DNA of 64,000 nucleotides from Burkholderiales bacterium (GTDB lineage: Bacteria > Pseudomonadota > Gammaproteobacteria > Burkholderiales > Burkholderiaceae_C), in NCBI GenBank assembly GCA_021414305.1, contig JAIOOS010000017.1:248001-312000 (forward strand), read 5' to 3'. The notes beneath the pieces are model-generated. The model made no database searches. It saw nothing but the letters and a program-made list of their open reading frames with translations, and was not told the origin of the DNA. The position numbers were made by a program, and so were the translations under genes. Of this stretch, positions 34,316 to 42,819 are shown piece by piece (within the stretch, counting starts at the first letter, position 1; each line of letters starts with the position of its first letter).

Positions 34316-35037
34316 GCAGCGCCGCGCCCGCCGCCGTGCTGCTCGACGTGCAGCAGCTCTCGAAGCGCTTCGGCGGCGTGGTGGCGAGCGCCGGCGTCGA
34401 CCTGCAGGTGCACGAAGGCGAGGTGCACGCCCTGATCGGCCCCAACGGCGCCGGCAAGACGACCCTGGTGGCGCAGCTCGCCGGCCAGCTGCGGCCCGAC
34501 CGCGGCCGGATCGTCTTCGCCGGCCACGACATCACCCGCCTCCCGCCGCACGAGCGGGCGCGGCGCGGGCTGGCGCGATCGTTCCAGATCACGCGCCTGT
34601 TCAAGAGCTTCGACGTCGCCGGCAACGTCGCCCTCGCACTGCAGGCGGCGGGCGAGGACGGGCGGCGGATGACCATGGGCGAGGTGCTCGCCGAAATCGG
34701 CCTCGCCGCCCAGGCCACCGCGCGGATCGATGCGCTTTCGCACGGCGAGCAGCGCGCGCTCGAGGTCGGGCTCGCGGTGGCGAGCGGGCCGCGCCTGGTG
34801 ATGCTCGACGAGCCGATGGCCGGCATGGGCCACGAGGAATCGAAGCGAATGGAAGCGCTGATCCAGCGCCTGCGCGCGCACACCACGGTGCTGCTGATCG
34901 AGCACGACGTCGATGCCGTGTTCCGCCTCGCCGACCGGGTGTCGGTGCTGGTGAGCGGGCAGATCATCGCCAGCGGCGCGCCCGAGGCGGTGCGCCGCGA
35001 CGCCGGCGTGATCGAGGCCTACCTGGGCGAGGAGTGA
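34312..35037 (+). CDS. ABC transporter ATP-binding protein LivG, system 2
   Basis: A 241-residue ATPase: Walker A G-P-N-G-A-G-K-T-T, signature L-S-H-G-E-Q-R-A-L, Walker B L-V-M-L-D-E-P, and switch His in L-I-E-H-D. It starts in an ATGA overlap with LivM. Length is at the short end for LivG. Confidence 0.95.
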   Translation: MSSAAPAAVLLDVQQLSKRFGGVVASAGVDLQVHEGEVHALIGPNGAGKTTLVAQLAGQLRPDRGRIVFAGHDITRLPPHERARRGLARSFQITRLFKSFDVAGNVALALQAAGEDGRRMTMGEVLAEIGLAAQATARIDALSHGEQRALEVGLAVASGPRLVMLDEPMAGMGHEESKRMEALIQRLRAHTTVLLIEHDVDAVFRLADRVSVLVSGQIIASGAPEAVRRDAGVIEAYLGEE

Positions 35038-35039
35038 CG

Positions 35040-35825
35040 ATGAGCGTCGCGAGTCCGTCCATCGCTGCCGCAGCCGCGGATACGCTGCTCGCGGTGCGCG
35101 ACCTGCATGCCGGCTACGGCGGCAGCGAGGTGCTGCACGGCGTCGATCTGCAGGTGGGCGCGGGCGAGGTGGTGGCGCTGCTCGGCCGCAACGGCATGGG
35201 CAAGACGACGCTGGTGCGCGCGATCTGCGGCCTGCATCCGGCCCGGCGCGGCGAGGTCGTGTTCCGCGGCGAGCGGGTCGAGGCCGAGCCGGCGCACCGG
35301 ATCGCGCGACGCGGCCTCGGCCTGGTGCCGGAGGGGCGGCAGATCTTCGCCAACCTCACCGTGCTCGAGCACCTGAGCGCATTCGAGCGGGCGCGGGCCG
35401 GGCCGCACGACGTCGGCGCGAGCGCTGGCGCCCCGCGAACCGGTGGCGCCGCCGAGCGCATCGCCCGCGTGTTCGAGCTGTTCCCGCGCCTCTACGAGCG
35501 GCGCACGAACATGGGCAACCAGCTCTCCGGCGGCGAGCAGCAGATGCTTGCGATCGGCCGGGCGCTGGTCACCGAGCCGCGCCTCCTGATCCTCGACGAG
35601 GCGACCGAGGGCCTCGCGCCGCTGGTGCGCCACGAGATCTGGCGCTGCCTCGCGGCGCTGCGCGCGAGCGGCCAGGCGATCCTGGTCATCGACAAGTACG
35701 TGCAGCGCCTGATCCAGCTCGCCGACCGCCATGTCATCCTCGAGAAGGGCCGGGTCGCGTGGACCGGCAGCTCGGCCCAGCTCGACGCCGACCCGTCGAT
35801 CTGGCAACGCCACCTGGGAGTGTGA
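35040..35825 (+). CDS. ABC transporter ATP-binding protein LivF, system 2
   Basis: A 261-residue ATPase with Walker A G-R-N-G-M-G-K-T-T, signature L-S-G-G-E-Q-Q-M-L and Walker B L-I-L-D-E-A. Two differences from standard LivF: an extra Gly/Ala-rich stretch of roughly 20 residues (A-R-A-G-P-H-D-V-G-A...), and a switch loop reading V-I-D-K-Y where most have E-Q or E-H. The start may be ATG 35040 or GTG 35034, which overlaps the LivG stop; I chose the ATG. Confidence 0.9.
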   Translation: MSVASPSIAAAAADTLLAVRDLHAGYGGSEVLHGVDLQVGAGEVVALLGRNGMGKTTLVRAICGLHPARRGEVVFRGERVEAEPAHRIARRGLGLVPEGRQIFANLTVLEHLSAFERARAGPHDVGASAGAPRTGGAAERIARVFELFPRLYERRTNMGNQLSGGEQQMLAIGRALVTEPRLLILDEATEGLAPLVRHEIWRCLAALRASGQAILVIDKYVQRLIQLADRHVILEKGRVAWTGSSAQLDADPSIWQRHLGV

Positions 35826-35830
35826 GAGAG

Positions 35831-36703
35831 ATGAGCTTCACGAGCGACCCCGAAGTCGACAAGGCCTATGCGCCGAGCCGGTCCCTGCCCGAGGGCGTGT
35901 TCCAGGCGAACATGGACCTCTACCGCGATCGTTCGCTCGAGGTGTACCGCACGCTGCCGCACGAGCGCGACGTGATCTACGACGCCGCCAGCGGCCAGGG
36001 TCTCGACATCGTTCCGGCGCCGGGCCCGGGCCTGAAGCCGGCGTTCGTGTTCATCCACGGCGGCTACTGGCGGATGCTCAGCAAGAACGAATCGGTCTAC
36101 ATGGCGCCGACGCTCAACGCTCGCGGCATCACGCTGGTCGCACCCGACTATTCGCTGGCGCCGGCAACCTCGCTGGAGGAGATCGTGCGCCAGGTGCGGG
36201 CGGCGATCGCCTGGCTGTATCGCCACGGCGCCGAGCACGGCATCGACCCGGAGCGGCTCTACGTCGGCGGCCATTCCGCCGGCGGCCACCTCACCGGTGC
36301 GGTCGTCGCCGGTGGCTGGCGCGAGCCGCTCGGCCTGCCGGAGAACGTGATCAAGGGAGCGATGCCGGTGAGCGGGCTGTTCGATCTCGAGCCGATCACG
36401 CGCTCGTTCGTCAACGAATGGATGGGCCTCGACGCTGCGCGCGCCGCGGCGCTGAGCCCGGTGCATCACCTGCCGCCCGCGCCGTGCCGGATGGTCGTGG
36501 CCTGGGGTGGCGACGAGACCCGCGGCTTCCACGACCAGGCGCAGCTCTGGCTCGACGCATGGCGGCTCAGGCGCTACCCGGCGACCGAGCTGAAGGTGCC
36601 GGCGCGGCACCACTTCGACATCGTGCTCGACTGGTGCGACCCGGGCTCGGCGATGACCGAGGCGCTGGCCGAGCTGGTCTTCGATGCGCGCAGCCCACGC
36701 TGA
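35831..36703 (+). CDS. alpha/beta hydrolase, arylformamidase (KynB-type) family
   Basis: A 290-residue hydrolase. The oxyanion motif is H-G-G-Y-W (residues 76-80), characteristic of kynurenine-formamidase-like enzymes, and the nucleophile Ser149 is in G-H-S-A-G. An Asp in G-G-D-E and a His in R-H-H-F complete the triad. These enzymes cleave N-formyl or other small amides and esters. GAGAGAG precedes the ATG, and the gene starts 5 bp after LivF of system 2, so it acts on the imported compound or an intermediate. No kynurenine-pathway genes are nearby, so tryptophan degradation is not implied. Confidence 0.87.
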   Translation: MSFTSDPEVDKAYAPSRSLPEGVFQANMDLYRDRSLEVYRTLPHERDVIYDAASGQGLDIVPAPGPGLKPAFVFIHGGYWRMLSKNESVYMAPTLNARGITLVAPDYSLAPATSLEEIVRQVRAAIAWLYRHGAEHGIDPERLYVGGHSAGGHLTGAVVAGGWREPLGLPENVIKGAMPVSGLFDLEPITRSFVNEWMGLDAARAAALSPVHHLPPAPCRMVVAWGGDETRGFHDQAQLWLDAWRLRRYPATELKVPARHHFDIVLDWCDPGSAMTEALAELVFDARSPR

Positions 36704-36723
36704 GCCCGCAGCGAGGCCCGACC

Positions 36724-37683
36724 ATGGCTGAAGACACCCTCCCGCCGATCGAGCTCCAGGCCCCCGACATCGCCCGCTGGAAAGACGGGGGCAGCGGCGT
36801 CGACTGGGTGCACGTCTTCGACTCGGGCCGGCCCGGGCCGAAGGTGATGGTGCAGGCGCTGACCCACGGCAACGAGATCTGCGGTGCGATCGCGCTCGAC
36901 TGGCTGCTCGACAGCGGCTTTCGGCCGCAATGGGGCACGCTCACCCTCGCCTTCGCCAACGTCGAGGCCTACGCCCGCTTCGATCCGGCCGACCCGTTTC
37001 CCTCGCGCCTGGTCGACGAGGACTACAACCGCGTGTGGGACGACAGCGCCCTCTTCGGCCCGCGCGATTCGGTGGAGCTGCGCCGCGCGCGGCTGCTCCA
37101 GCCCTTCGTCGACGCGACCGACCTGCTGCTAGACATCCACAGCATGAGCGAGCCCTGCCGGCCGCTGATGGTGTGCGGCACGGTCGAGAAGAACGTGGCC
37201 TATGCGCGCCAGCTCGGCGTGCCCGGCGACCTGCTGCTCGACACCGGCCACCCGGCCGGCAAGCGCATGGTCGACCGCGGTGCCTTCGGCGACCTCGCGA
37301 GTCCGAAGCGGGCCTTGCTGATCGAGTGCGGCCAGCACTGGGAGCAGGCCGCGGCCGAGGTTGCCATCGATGCGCTCGTGCGCTTTCTCGGCCTGGCGGG
37401 TGCGGCGCACCCAGGGTGGGTAAGGGCCAACACACGCCTGGAGCTGCCTTCTGTGCAGCGCCTGGTGCGCGTGACCGAGCCGGTGGTGGCGAGAACCGCC
37501 GACTTCCGCTTCCTCGTGCCGACCGTAGGGCTATCGGTGATCGAAAAAGCCGGAACACCGATCGCACAGGACGGCGACCAGATCTGGACGACGCCCTACG
37601 ACGATGCGGTGCTGGTGATGCCGGGAACCCGCAACCTCAAGCCGGGTGGAACGGCCGTGAGGTTGGGGCGCTTCGAGCCCTGA
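36724..37683 (+). CDS. aspartoacylase/succinylglutamate desuccinylase family zinc deacylase
   Basis: A 319-residue M14-type zinc hydrolase. Metal ligands are His48 and Glu51 (T-H-G-N-E) and His139 (D-I-H-S). A probable catalytic Glu lies in L-L-I-E-C-G-Q-H-W-E. The C-terminal half is a beta-rich domain as in AstE/AspA. It removes an acyl group from an amino acid or similar amine in the cytosol. It follows the formamidase-like hydrolase by 20 bp and ends the second Liv operon, suggesting that an N-acylated compound is imported and deacylated, or that it acts on an amide from ring cleavage. Confidence 0.87.
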   Translation: MAEDTLPPIELQAPDIARWKDGGSGVDWVHVFDSGRPGPKVMVQALTHGNEICGAIALDWLLDSGFRPQWGTLTLAFANVEAYARFDPADPFPSRLVDEDYNRVWDDSALFGPRDSVELRRARLLQPFVDATDLLLDIHSMSEPCRPLMVCGTVEKNVAYARQLGVPGDLLLDTGHPAGKRMVDRGAFGDLASPKRALLIECGQHWEQAAAEVAIDALVRFLGLAGAAHPGWVRANTRLELPSVQRLVRVTEPVVARTADFRFLVPTVGLSVIEKAGTPIAQDGDQIWTTPYDDAVLVMPGTRNLKPGGTAVRLGRFEP

Positions 37684-37688
37684 GGCTC
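37675..37688. terminator. short hairpin between convergent genes
   Basis: GAGCC-CTGA-GGCTC forms a 5-bp stem; the loop together with 37683 includes the TGA of the deacylase gene. The PEP-CTERM gene ends at 37689. Small and without a T-run, so weak at best. Confidence 0.25.
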
Positions 37689-38330
37689 TCAGCTGCGGCG
37701 GCGACGACGCGAGATGAAGCCCACGGCGGCGAGGCCGGCGAGCATCAGCGCGTAGGTCTCGGGCTCCGGAACCGGCGCCGTGACCGTGAAGTTGGCAACT
37801 TCGAAGGCGTCGGTGGGCGGGTTCGCGTTCGTGAAGATCAGGCCCGTGATGTCGACGCCGGCATCGGCGACGAACTGCACGTACTGCGAGAAGCTCTGGT
37901 CGCCGTTGGTGACGCTGAAGCCGAGGCTCGTGACGTCGAACACCATGTTGCCGGCGGTCGTGACGACCGTCAGGCTGTTGTACAGGTCAGGCGAGCCCCA
38001 GAGGAAGCTGATGTAGTCGATGCCGGTGCTGAAGGTGACGATCGACGGCTGGGTGGTGGTCGGGCCCGCCGAGAGGAAGTTCCCGCCGGCGATGGCGCCC
38101 TTGGGAATGTCGGCGAAGGGCTGATCCGAGTTCAGGATGCTGCCGCCGACGATCGTTGCGTTGACGGAGCCTGTCAGGGTGCAGGGCGTCGCCAGCGTGC
38201 ACAGCGCCGGCGAGGACAGCAGCAGGAACGAACCCGCACCGCCGCCCAGGGAACCGGTGACTTGCGCCTGTGCGCCGAAGGAGGCGGTGGCGACGGCGAC
38301 CGAAGCGAGCAGAGTCTTGAACAATTTCAT
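37689..38330 (-). CDS. PEP-CTERM sorting-domain exported protein
   Basis: A 213-residue secreted protein. The N-terminal signal peptide (M-K-L-F-K-T-L-L-A-S-V-A-V...) is cleaved near A-Q-A-Q. The middle is a Ser/Thr/Asn-rich beta domain of unknown function. The C-terminus is a textbook PEP-CTERM: V-P-E-P, a hydrophobic helix, then R-R-R-R-R-S. Exosortase (EpsH/XrtA) recognises this tag, which is linked to exopolysaccharide and floc formation; no exosortase gene is in the window. The start at 38330 is used because the only in-frame extension begins with TTG. The upstream region carries two matching dyads. Confidence 0.92.
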   Translation of the reverse strand: MKLFKTLLASVAVATASFGAQAQVTGSLGGGAGSFLLLSSPALCTLATPCTLTGSVNATIVGGSILNSDQPFADIPKGAIAGGNFLSAGPTTTQPSIVTFSTGIDYISFLWGSPDLYNSLTVVTTAGNMVFDVTSLGFSVTNGDQSFSQYVQFVADAGVDITGLIFTNANPPTDAFEVANFTVTAPVPEPETYALMLAGLAAVGFISRRRRRS

Positions 38331-38395
38331 GGCGATGGAGCCTTGCAAGGAGAGAGAGAAACAGAGTCCCGGCCAGAGCCGATAACGAGGTTCTG

Positions 38396-38401
38396 GTTAT
38401 A
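38396..38401 (-). promoter_or_regulatory. candidate -10 element of the PEP-CTERM gene
   Basis: On the minus strand TATAAC (38401 down to 38396; 5 of 6 matches) lies 66 bp before the start codon. No -35 hexamer is present at 16-18 nt, which would fit a promoter that depends on an activator bound at the upstream dyads. Confidence 0.35.
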
Positions 38402-38424
38402 CGCACCCAAGTCGGAAATGCGTT

Positions 38425-38440
38425 CCCCGTGTTCACGGGG
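38425..38440. repeat. dyad 1 (CCCCGTG-TT-CACGGGG)
   Basis: A perfect 7-bp inverted repeat with a 2-nt centre. Its core is shared with the dyad 53 bp away. The centre lies about 43 bp upstream of the transcription start expected from the candidate -10 element, a typical activator position. Followed on the plus strand by TTTT, so a terminator-like hairpin is the other reading. Confidence 0.5.
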
Positions 38441-38476
38441 TTTTGCGCAAATCAGTTTGTAAAGAGGGTCGGCCCT

Positions 38477-38493
38477 CCCCCGTGATCAGGGGG
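38477..38493. repeat. dyad 2 (CCCCC-GTGATCA-GGGGG)
   Basis: A second inverted repeat sharing the sequence CCCCGTGxTCAxGGGG with dyad 1, about five helical turns away. It lies 26 bp after the stop of the epoxide-hydrolase-like gene on the minus strand, so it may instead, or also, serve as that gene's terminator. Confidence 0.45.
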
Positions 38494-38518
38494 GTTCTAC
38501 CGCTGCGGGGCCTCGCCT

Positions 38519-39475
38519 CTAGGCCAGGCCGCGCAGGAACTCGACGATCGCCGCGTTGGTCTCTGCGGCACTTTCCTGCTGCACCCAATGACCCACGTCG
38601 GGAATGAGCGTCACGCCACGGAGTTGCGGCACCGCCGGCTTCATCATCGCCGTGAGCTGCTCGGCGGAGGCGCCGCGGATGACGATGTCCCTGGCGCCGG
38701 CGATGAAGAGAACAGGTTGCCGGACCTGCGCCCCCGCGAGCTGAGGCGTCGTGTCCCAGTTGCGCTGGAAATTGCGGTAGTAGTTGATGCCGCCGCGAAA
38801 GCCTGCGTGCGTGAACTCGGCGACGTAGTAGTCGAGGTCTTCGCTCGTCAGCCAGTCGGGAAGGCCCTTGGCGGCGCCGAGCCGGGGAATCCAGCCGCCC
38901 GCGGCACGCTTCGGGTCGGTGACCAGCGGCGCTTCGCGGGGCGAGTCGGGCGAGAGGTACAGGCGGCTGAGGATCGCCCGCGGGTCGGCGTCGAATTCCT
39001 TCTCCGCGACGCCGGGCTCCTGGAAATACAGCACGTAGAAGAAGTTGTCGCCCCAGGCCTGCCTGAACGACTCGACGATCGATCGGGAGCCGCGCCCGCC
39101 ATGCGGCACGCTCATCGCCACCAGCGCGGTGAAGCGATCAGGATGCAGCAGCATGCACTGCCAGGCGACGATCGCGCCCCAGTCGTGGCCGACGAGCACC
39201 GCGCTTTTCTCGCCGAGCGCCTCGACGAGGCCGACGAGATCGGCGCCGACATGGTGGATGTCGTAGTCCTCCACCGCCTCGGGCTTGTCGCTCTTGCCGA
39301 AGCCCCGCATGTCGGGCGCGACGGCGCGGTAGCCGGCGGCGGCGACGGCGGGAAGCTGATGCCGCCACGAGTACCAGGACTCGGGCCAGCCGTGCACGAA
39401 GAGGACCAGCGGCCCGCTGCCCATCTCGGCGATGCGCAGGGTGATGCCGTTGGCCTGGATGAATCGCAAGTTCAT
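38519..39475 (-). CDS. epoxide-hydrolase-like alpha/beta hydrolase
   Basis: A 318-residue enzyme of the soluble epoxide hydrolase/haloalkane dehalogenase group. It has H-G-W-P-E-S-W (residues 28-34), a nucleophilic Asp98 in V-G-H-D-W-G-A and a His in D-V-G-H-W-V-Q. The cap region is Tyr-rich (Y-Y-V-A-E-F, I-N-Y-Y-R-N), which would activate an epoxide. An Asp nucleophile plus capping tyrosines favours epoxide hydrolase over esterase. GGGAG lies upstream of the ATG. It is divergent from the class II aldolase gene. Confidence 0.87.
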   Translation of the reverse strand: MNLRFIQANGITLRIAEMGSGPLVLFVHGWPESWYSWRHQLPAVAAAGYRAVAPDMRGFGKSDKPEAVEDYDIHHVGADLVGLVEALGEKSAVLVGHDWGAIVAWQCMLLHPDRFTALVAMSVPHGGRGSRSIVESFRQAWGDNFFYVLYFQEPGVAEKEFDADPRAILSRLYLSPDSPREAPLVTDPKRAAGGWIPRLGAAKGLPDWLTSEDLDYYVAEFTHAGFRGGINYYRNFQRNWDTTPQLAGAQVRQPVLFIAGARDIVIRGASAEQLTAMMKPAVPQLRGVTLIPDVGHWVQQESAAETNAAIVEFLRGLA

Positions 39476-39597
39476 TGGCGCGCGCTCCCGGCATCTGCCT
39501 CGGGGCATTCTGGCACGCGATGCGCGGCGTCGAAGCGCGGCCGGGCGGGACGACCGCGAACGGCGGTAAGGTTGCGGCGACACGCCAGGAGCTGCTG

Positions 39598-40341
39598 ATG
39601 ACGACGACGACTTCGGATGGCAGGGACTTCGATTCACCCGCGGTGCTTCGCCTGCGCGACGACCTGGCCCTGGCATTGCGCGCGGCCGCGCACCACGGCC
39701 TGGCCGAGGGCGTGTGCAATCACTTCAGCGTCGAGCTTCCCGATCGCTCGGGCCGCTTCCTGCTGAACCCGCGCGGCCTGCTCTGGAAGGAGGTGCGGGC
39801 CGGCGACATCGTCATGGTCGACGGCCAGGGCAGGCAGCTCGCCGGCCGCCACCCGGTGGAGCCGACGGCGATGTTCATCCACGCCGCGATCCACCGCCTG
39901 TGCGCCAAGGCCTGCGTCCTGCACACGCACATGCCGAACGCGACCGCGCTCACGCTCACCAGCGACCGCTGCCTGGACACCACCCTGTCGCAGAACGCGA
40001 TGCGCTTTCACGGGCGCACCGCCGTCGACGCGAGCTACAACGGCCTCGCGCTCGACGCCTCCGAGGGCGAACGCATCGCGGCGGCGATGGGCAGCGCCGA
40101 CGTGGCCTTCCTCGGCAATCACGGCGTCGTGGTCTGCGGCGAGCGCTTGGCCTGGGCCTACGACGACCTCTACTACCTGGAGCGCGCCTGCATGGCCCAG
40201 GTGCTGGCGCAGTCGACCGGCCGGCCGCTGCTGCCGGTGGCGGCGGCGATCGCGCAACGGGTCTGCGAGCAGACGCTCGGCGAGCGCATGCAGTCGGATC
40301 TGTTCTTCGAAGCCCTTCGGCGAACGCTGGAAGCGGGCTAG
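39598..40341 (+). CDS. class II aldolase/adducin family protein
   Basis: A 247-residue zinc-type aldolase-fold protein. Metal ligands are in L-H-T-H-M-P-N-A (two His) and a third His in L-G-N-H-G-V-V. G-V-C-N-H-F-S-V and N-P-R-G are the family's phosphate/carbonyl-binding motifs. Family members cleave fuculose- or ribulose-phosphate-type substrates or act as decarboxylases and epimerases. AGGAG lies 6 nt before ATG 39598. Divergent from the epoxide-hydrolase-like gene; no partner kinase is near, so the substrate is unknown. Confidence 0.88.
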   Translation: MTTTTSDGRDFDSPAVLRLRDDLALALRAAAHHGLAEGVCNHFSVELPDRSGRFLLNPRGLLWKEVRAGDIVMVDGQGRQLAGRHPVEPTAMFIHAAIHRLCAKACVLHTHMPNATALTLTSDRCLDTTLSQNAMRFHGRTAVDASYNGLALDASEGERIAAAMGSADVAFLGNHGVVVCGERLAWAYDDLYYLERACMAQVLAQSTGRPLLPVAAAIAQRVCEQTLGERMQSDLFFEALRRTLEAG

Positions 40342-40439
40342 GCGGAACAGGCGACGAGCTGTCCGACCTGGCGCTGGCATCTCGTCCGACAACCGGGCCT
40401 GCTCGAGGCTCGCAGACTGGCGCTTTGCCCTCCACGCGC

Positions 40440-40910
40440 ATGGACGAAGACTTCCACTGCGAGGCGTTGCGTTCGTTCGTGCTCGTGAGGCTCAGGCGCG
40501 CGCCGAGCGAACGCGTGCTCGAGGAGTGCCAGATCTGCGTGCTCGAGGCGATGCAGCAGATCAGCGCCAAGGCCGTGCTCTACGACCTGACGAAGATGGA
40601 GCAGGCGCCGGCCAGCGTGCTGCTCTACCAGCGCCTGCTGAACGAGCACCTCGCCACCCTCGGCATCAGGCGTGCGATCGTCGTGCCGAACGCGATGATC
40701 GCCCACCTCGCGCGGCTGGCCTTCGGCGGCAGCGACTTCCGGCTGTTCTACGACGACATGGAGGGCGCCGAGCTGTTTCTTCGCGACGCCAGTCCCTTCT
40801 CGAGCGCCGACTGGAGCGTGCGCGTCATCGAGGAGCGGCGCCTGCGCGAGCGCCGCGGCTCGCGCCGCGAGCCGGGGGGTCGGCGGGAGCGCGACGCCGC
40901 AAGCCTCTGA
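40440..40910 (+). CDS. hypothetical protein (156 aa), STAS-like pattern
   Basis: I do not recognise a named family. The pattern of a strand (F-V-L-V-R-L), a helix (E-E-C-Q-I-C-V-L-E-A-M), a strand with A-V-L-Y-D-L-T-K-M, then I-R-R-A-I-V-V-P and F-R-L-F-Y-D-D-M-E-G-A-E-L-F-L resembles SpoIIAA/STAS-like small domains. The C-terminal 25 residues are very Arg-rich and disordered. Cytosolic. It follows the aldolase gene by 98 bp and is convergent with the small helical protein gene. Confidence 0.6.
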   Translation: MDEDFHCEALRSFVLVRLRRAPSERVLEECQICVLEAMQQISAKAVLYDLTKMEQAPASVLLYQRLLNEHLATLGIRRAIVVPNAMIAHLARLAFGGSDFRLFYDDMEGAELFLRDASPFSSADWSVRVIEERRLRERRGSRREPGGRRERDAASL

Positions 40911-40945
40911 GCTCCAGGGCGCCGAGGCCCCCGCAGGGCGCGGTG

Positions 40946-41188
40946 TCAGCCGCGCCCCATCTTTCCCTGCAGCACCGCCACCAGGTGGCCCTTCGCCTCG
41001 GCGAGCTGTGCCTTGTCGCTGTCGTGCACCTTGCGGAAGAAGGCCGCGCACTCGGGCGAGCCGGCCTGCTCGGCGTCCTTGATGTACTGGTCGTAGGCCA
41101 TCAGGGCCTGCGCCTTGTTCTGGATCAGGGTGATCCAGTCGTAGGCGAGGTCGCTGAGGGGATGCGTGTCGGGCGACTTTTCATGCAT
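40946..41188 (-). CDS. small helical hypothetical protein (80 aa)
   Basis: An 80-residue, all-helical soluble protein: D-L-A-Y-D-W-I-T-L-I-Q-N-K-A-Q-A-L-M-A-Y-D-Q-Y-I, then A-A-F-F-R-K-V-H-D-S-D-K-A-Q. The two-helix pattern with an acidic/His face resembles a ferritin-like half but no metal motif is complete. It lies 94 bp downstream of the TctA gene on the same strand and may be a separate transcript. Function unknown. Confidence 0.6.
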   Translation of the reverse strand: MHEKSPDTHPLSDLAYDWITLIQNKAQALMAYDQYIKDAEQAGSPECAAFFRKVHDSDKAQLAEAKGHLVAVLQGKMGRG

Positions 41189-41282
41189 GGCGGGCTCGAT
41201 TCGAAAAGGGATGAGGGAGATCCCGGCATGGCAATCGCCGGACCCAGCCTCCCGGTGCGGCGCCGAAGCCGCGGAACACGCG

Positions 41283-42800
41283 TTACGTGGCCGGTCGAGC
41301 CGCCTGCTGCACCGCCTTGCCTCTCGCCCTCCGCCACGCCCAGGCCCCCACCGGCCAGAACAGGATCACGATCGTCGCCGCCGCCAGCCCGCCGGCGATC
41401 GGCCGGGTGAAGAACACCGCCGGACTGCCGTCGCTCTTGATCATCGAGGTGATGAAGTTCTCCTCGAGCATGGTGCCCAGCACCACGCCCAGGATCGCCG
41501 GTGCCGTGGGGAAGCCGTTCTCCTCGAGCACGAAGGCGATCAGGCCGAACACCAGGATCAGGCCCACGGCGAACAGCGAGTTGTTCACCGCGAAGGCGCC
41601 GACGATGCAGAACAGCAGCACGATCGGCATCAGCACGTTGCGCGGCACGCTGAGCACCTTGTTGGCCGCCTTGATGCACGCCCAGCCGAGCGGCAGCATG
41701 ATGATGTTCGCCAGGATGAAGACCAGGAAGATCGCGTAGATGTTCTGCGGGTTGTTGGTGAAGATCGAGGGGCCCGGGTTCATGCCCTTGAGATAGAGCA
41801 CGCCGATCGCGATGGCGGTGATGGAGTCGCCGGGAATGCCGAACACCAGCGCCGGGATCCAGGCGCCGGCGAGCGCGCTGTTGTTGGCCGCGCCCGATTC
41901 GACGATGCCCTCGATGTGTCCGGTGCCGAACTTCTCCGGCTCCTTGGAGAAGCGCTTGCTCATGGCATACGACATCCAGGCCGCCATGTCGGCGCCCGCG
42001 CCGGGCTGGATGCCGACGATCGTGCCGAGCGTGCTGCCGCGCAGCAGGCTCCACTTGTAGCGCCGCGTCAGCGTCCACATGCCCTTGAACACGTTGCCGA
42101 GCTTCGCCTTGATGATCTTCGCCGGCGGATCCAGGTCGACCATGAAGCGCAGGATCTCGGAGACCGCGAACATGCCCACCATCATCGGGATCAGGTCCAC
42201 GCCCGAGAGCAGGTCGTTGATGCCGAAGGTGAAGCGCGGGTAGCCGCCCGGGTTCTCCAGGCCGATCGAGGCGACCAGCAGGCCGAGGATCAGCGAGATC
42301 AGCGCCTTCAGGATCGACGAGGCGCCGATGAACACGGCGCTCGCCAGCCCGAGCACGACCAGCCAGAAGTACTCGAACGAGCTGAACTTGATCGCCACCT
42401 CGGCCAGGCTGGGCGCCATGAAGATCATCACCGCCGTGCCGAACAGGCCGCCTACGGCCGAGAACCAGAGGCCCGCGCCGAGGGCGGTCTCGGCCTGGCC
42501 CTTCAGCGTCATCGCGTAGGCCTCGTCGGTGTATGCGGCCGAAGCGGGCGTGCCCGGAATGCGCAGCAGCGCGCCGGGGATGTCGCCGGAAAAGATCGCC
42601 ATCGCGGTGGCGGTGACGATCGCCGCCACGGCCGGCACCGGGGGCATGAAGAACGTGACGGGCACGAGCAGGGCAGTCGCCATCGTCGCCGTCAGGCCGG
42701 GAATGGCGCCGACGAAGAGGCCGTAGAGGGCCGAGCAGAAGATGACGGTGAGTACGTACGGGTCGAAGACCAGCTTCACCGCTTGCAGGTAGACGTCCAC
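41283..42800 (-). CDS. tctA: tripartite tricarboxylate transporter, large permease TctA
   Basis: A 505-residue membrane protein with about 11-12 helices. Family hallmarks are G-A-I-P-G-L-T-A-T-M-A-T-A-L-L-V-P near the start, S-G-D-I-P-G-A-L-L-R-I-P-G-T-P, and G-I-Q-P-G-A-G-A-D-M-A-A-W-M-S-Y-A. It couples cation flow to uptake of a carboxylate delivered by the Bug receptor. Third gene of the TctC-B-A set, 19 bp after TctB. Confidence 0.95.
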   Translation of the reverse strand: MDVYLQAVKLVFDPYVLTVIFCSALYGLFVGAIPGLTATMATALLVPVTFFMPPVPAVAAIVTATAMAIFSGDIPGALLRIPGTPASAAYTDEAYAMTLKGQAETALGAGLWFSAVGGLFGTAVMIFMAPSLAEVAIKFSSFEYFWLVVLGLASAVFIGASSILKALISLILGLLVASIGLENPGGYPRFTFGINDLLSGVDLIPMMVGMFAVSEILRFMVDLDPPAKIIKAKLGNVFKGMWTLTRRYKWSLLRGSTLGTIVGIQPGAGADMAAWMSYAMSKRFSKEPEKFGTGHIEGIVESGAANNSALAGAWIPALVFGIPGDSITAIAIGVLYLKGMNPGPSIFTNNPQNIYAIFLVFILANIIMLPLGWACIKAANKVLSVPRNVLMPIVLLFCIVGAFAVNNSLFAVGLILVFGLIAFVLEENGFPTAPAILGVVLGTMLEENFITSMIKSDGSPAVFFTRPIAGGLAAATIVILFWPVGAWAWRRARGKAVQQAARPAT

Positions 42801-42819
42801 GCCGGGTGCCTGCTTCGCT

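Noticed and set aside
35831-36703. Kynurenine formamidase in tryptophan degradation
   Set aside because: The H-G-G-Y-W motif fits the family, but no tryptophan dioxygenase or kynureninase is present and the gene belongs to a Liv transporter operon.
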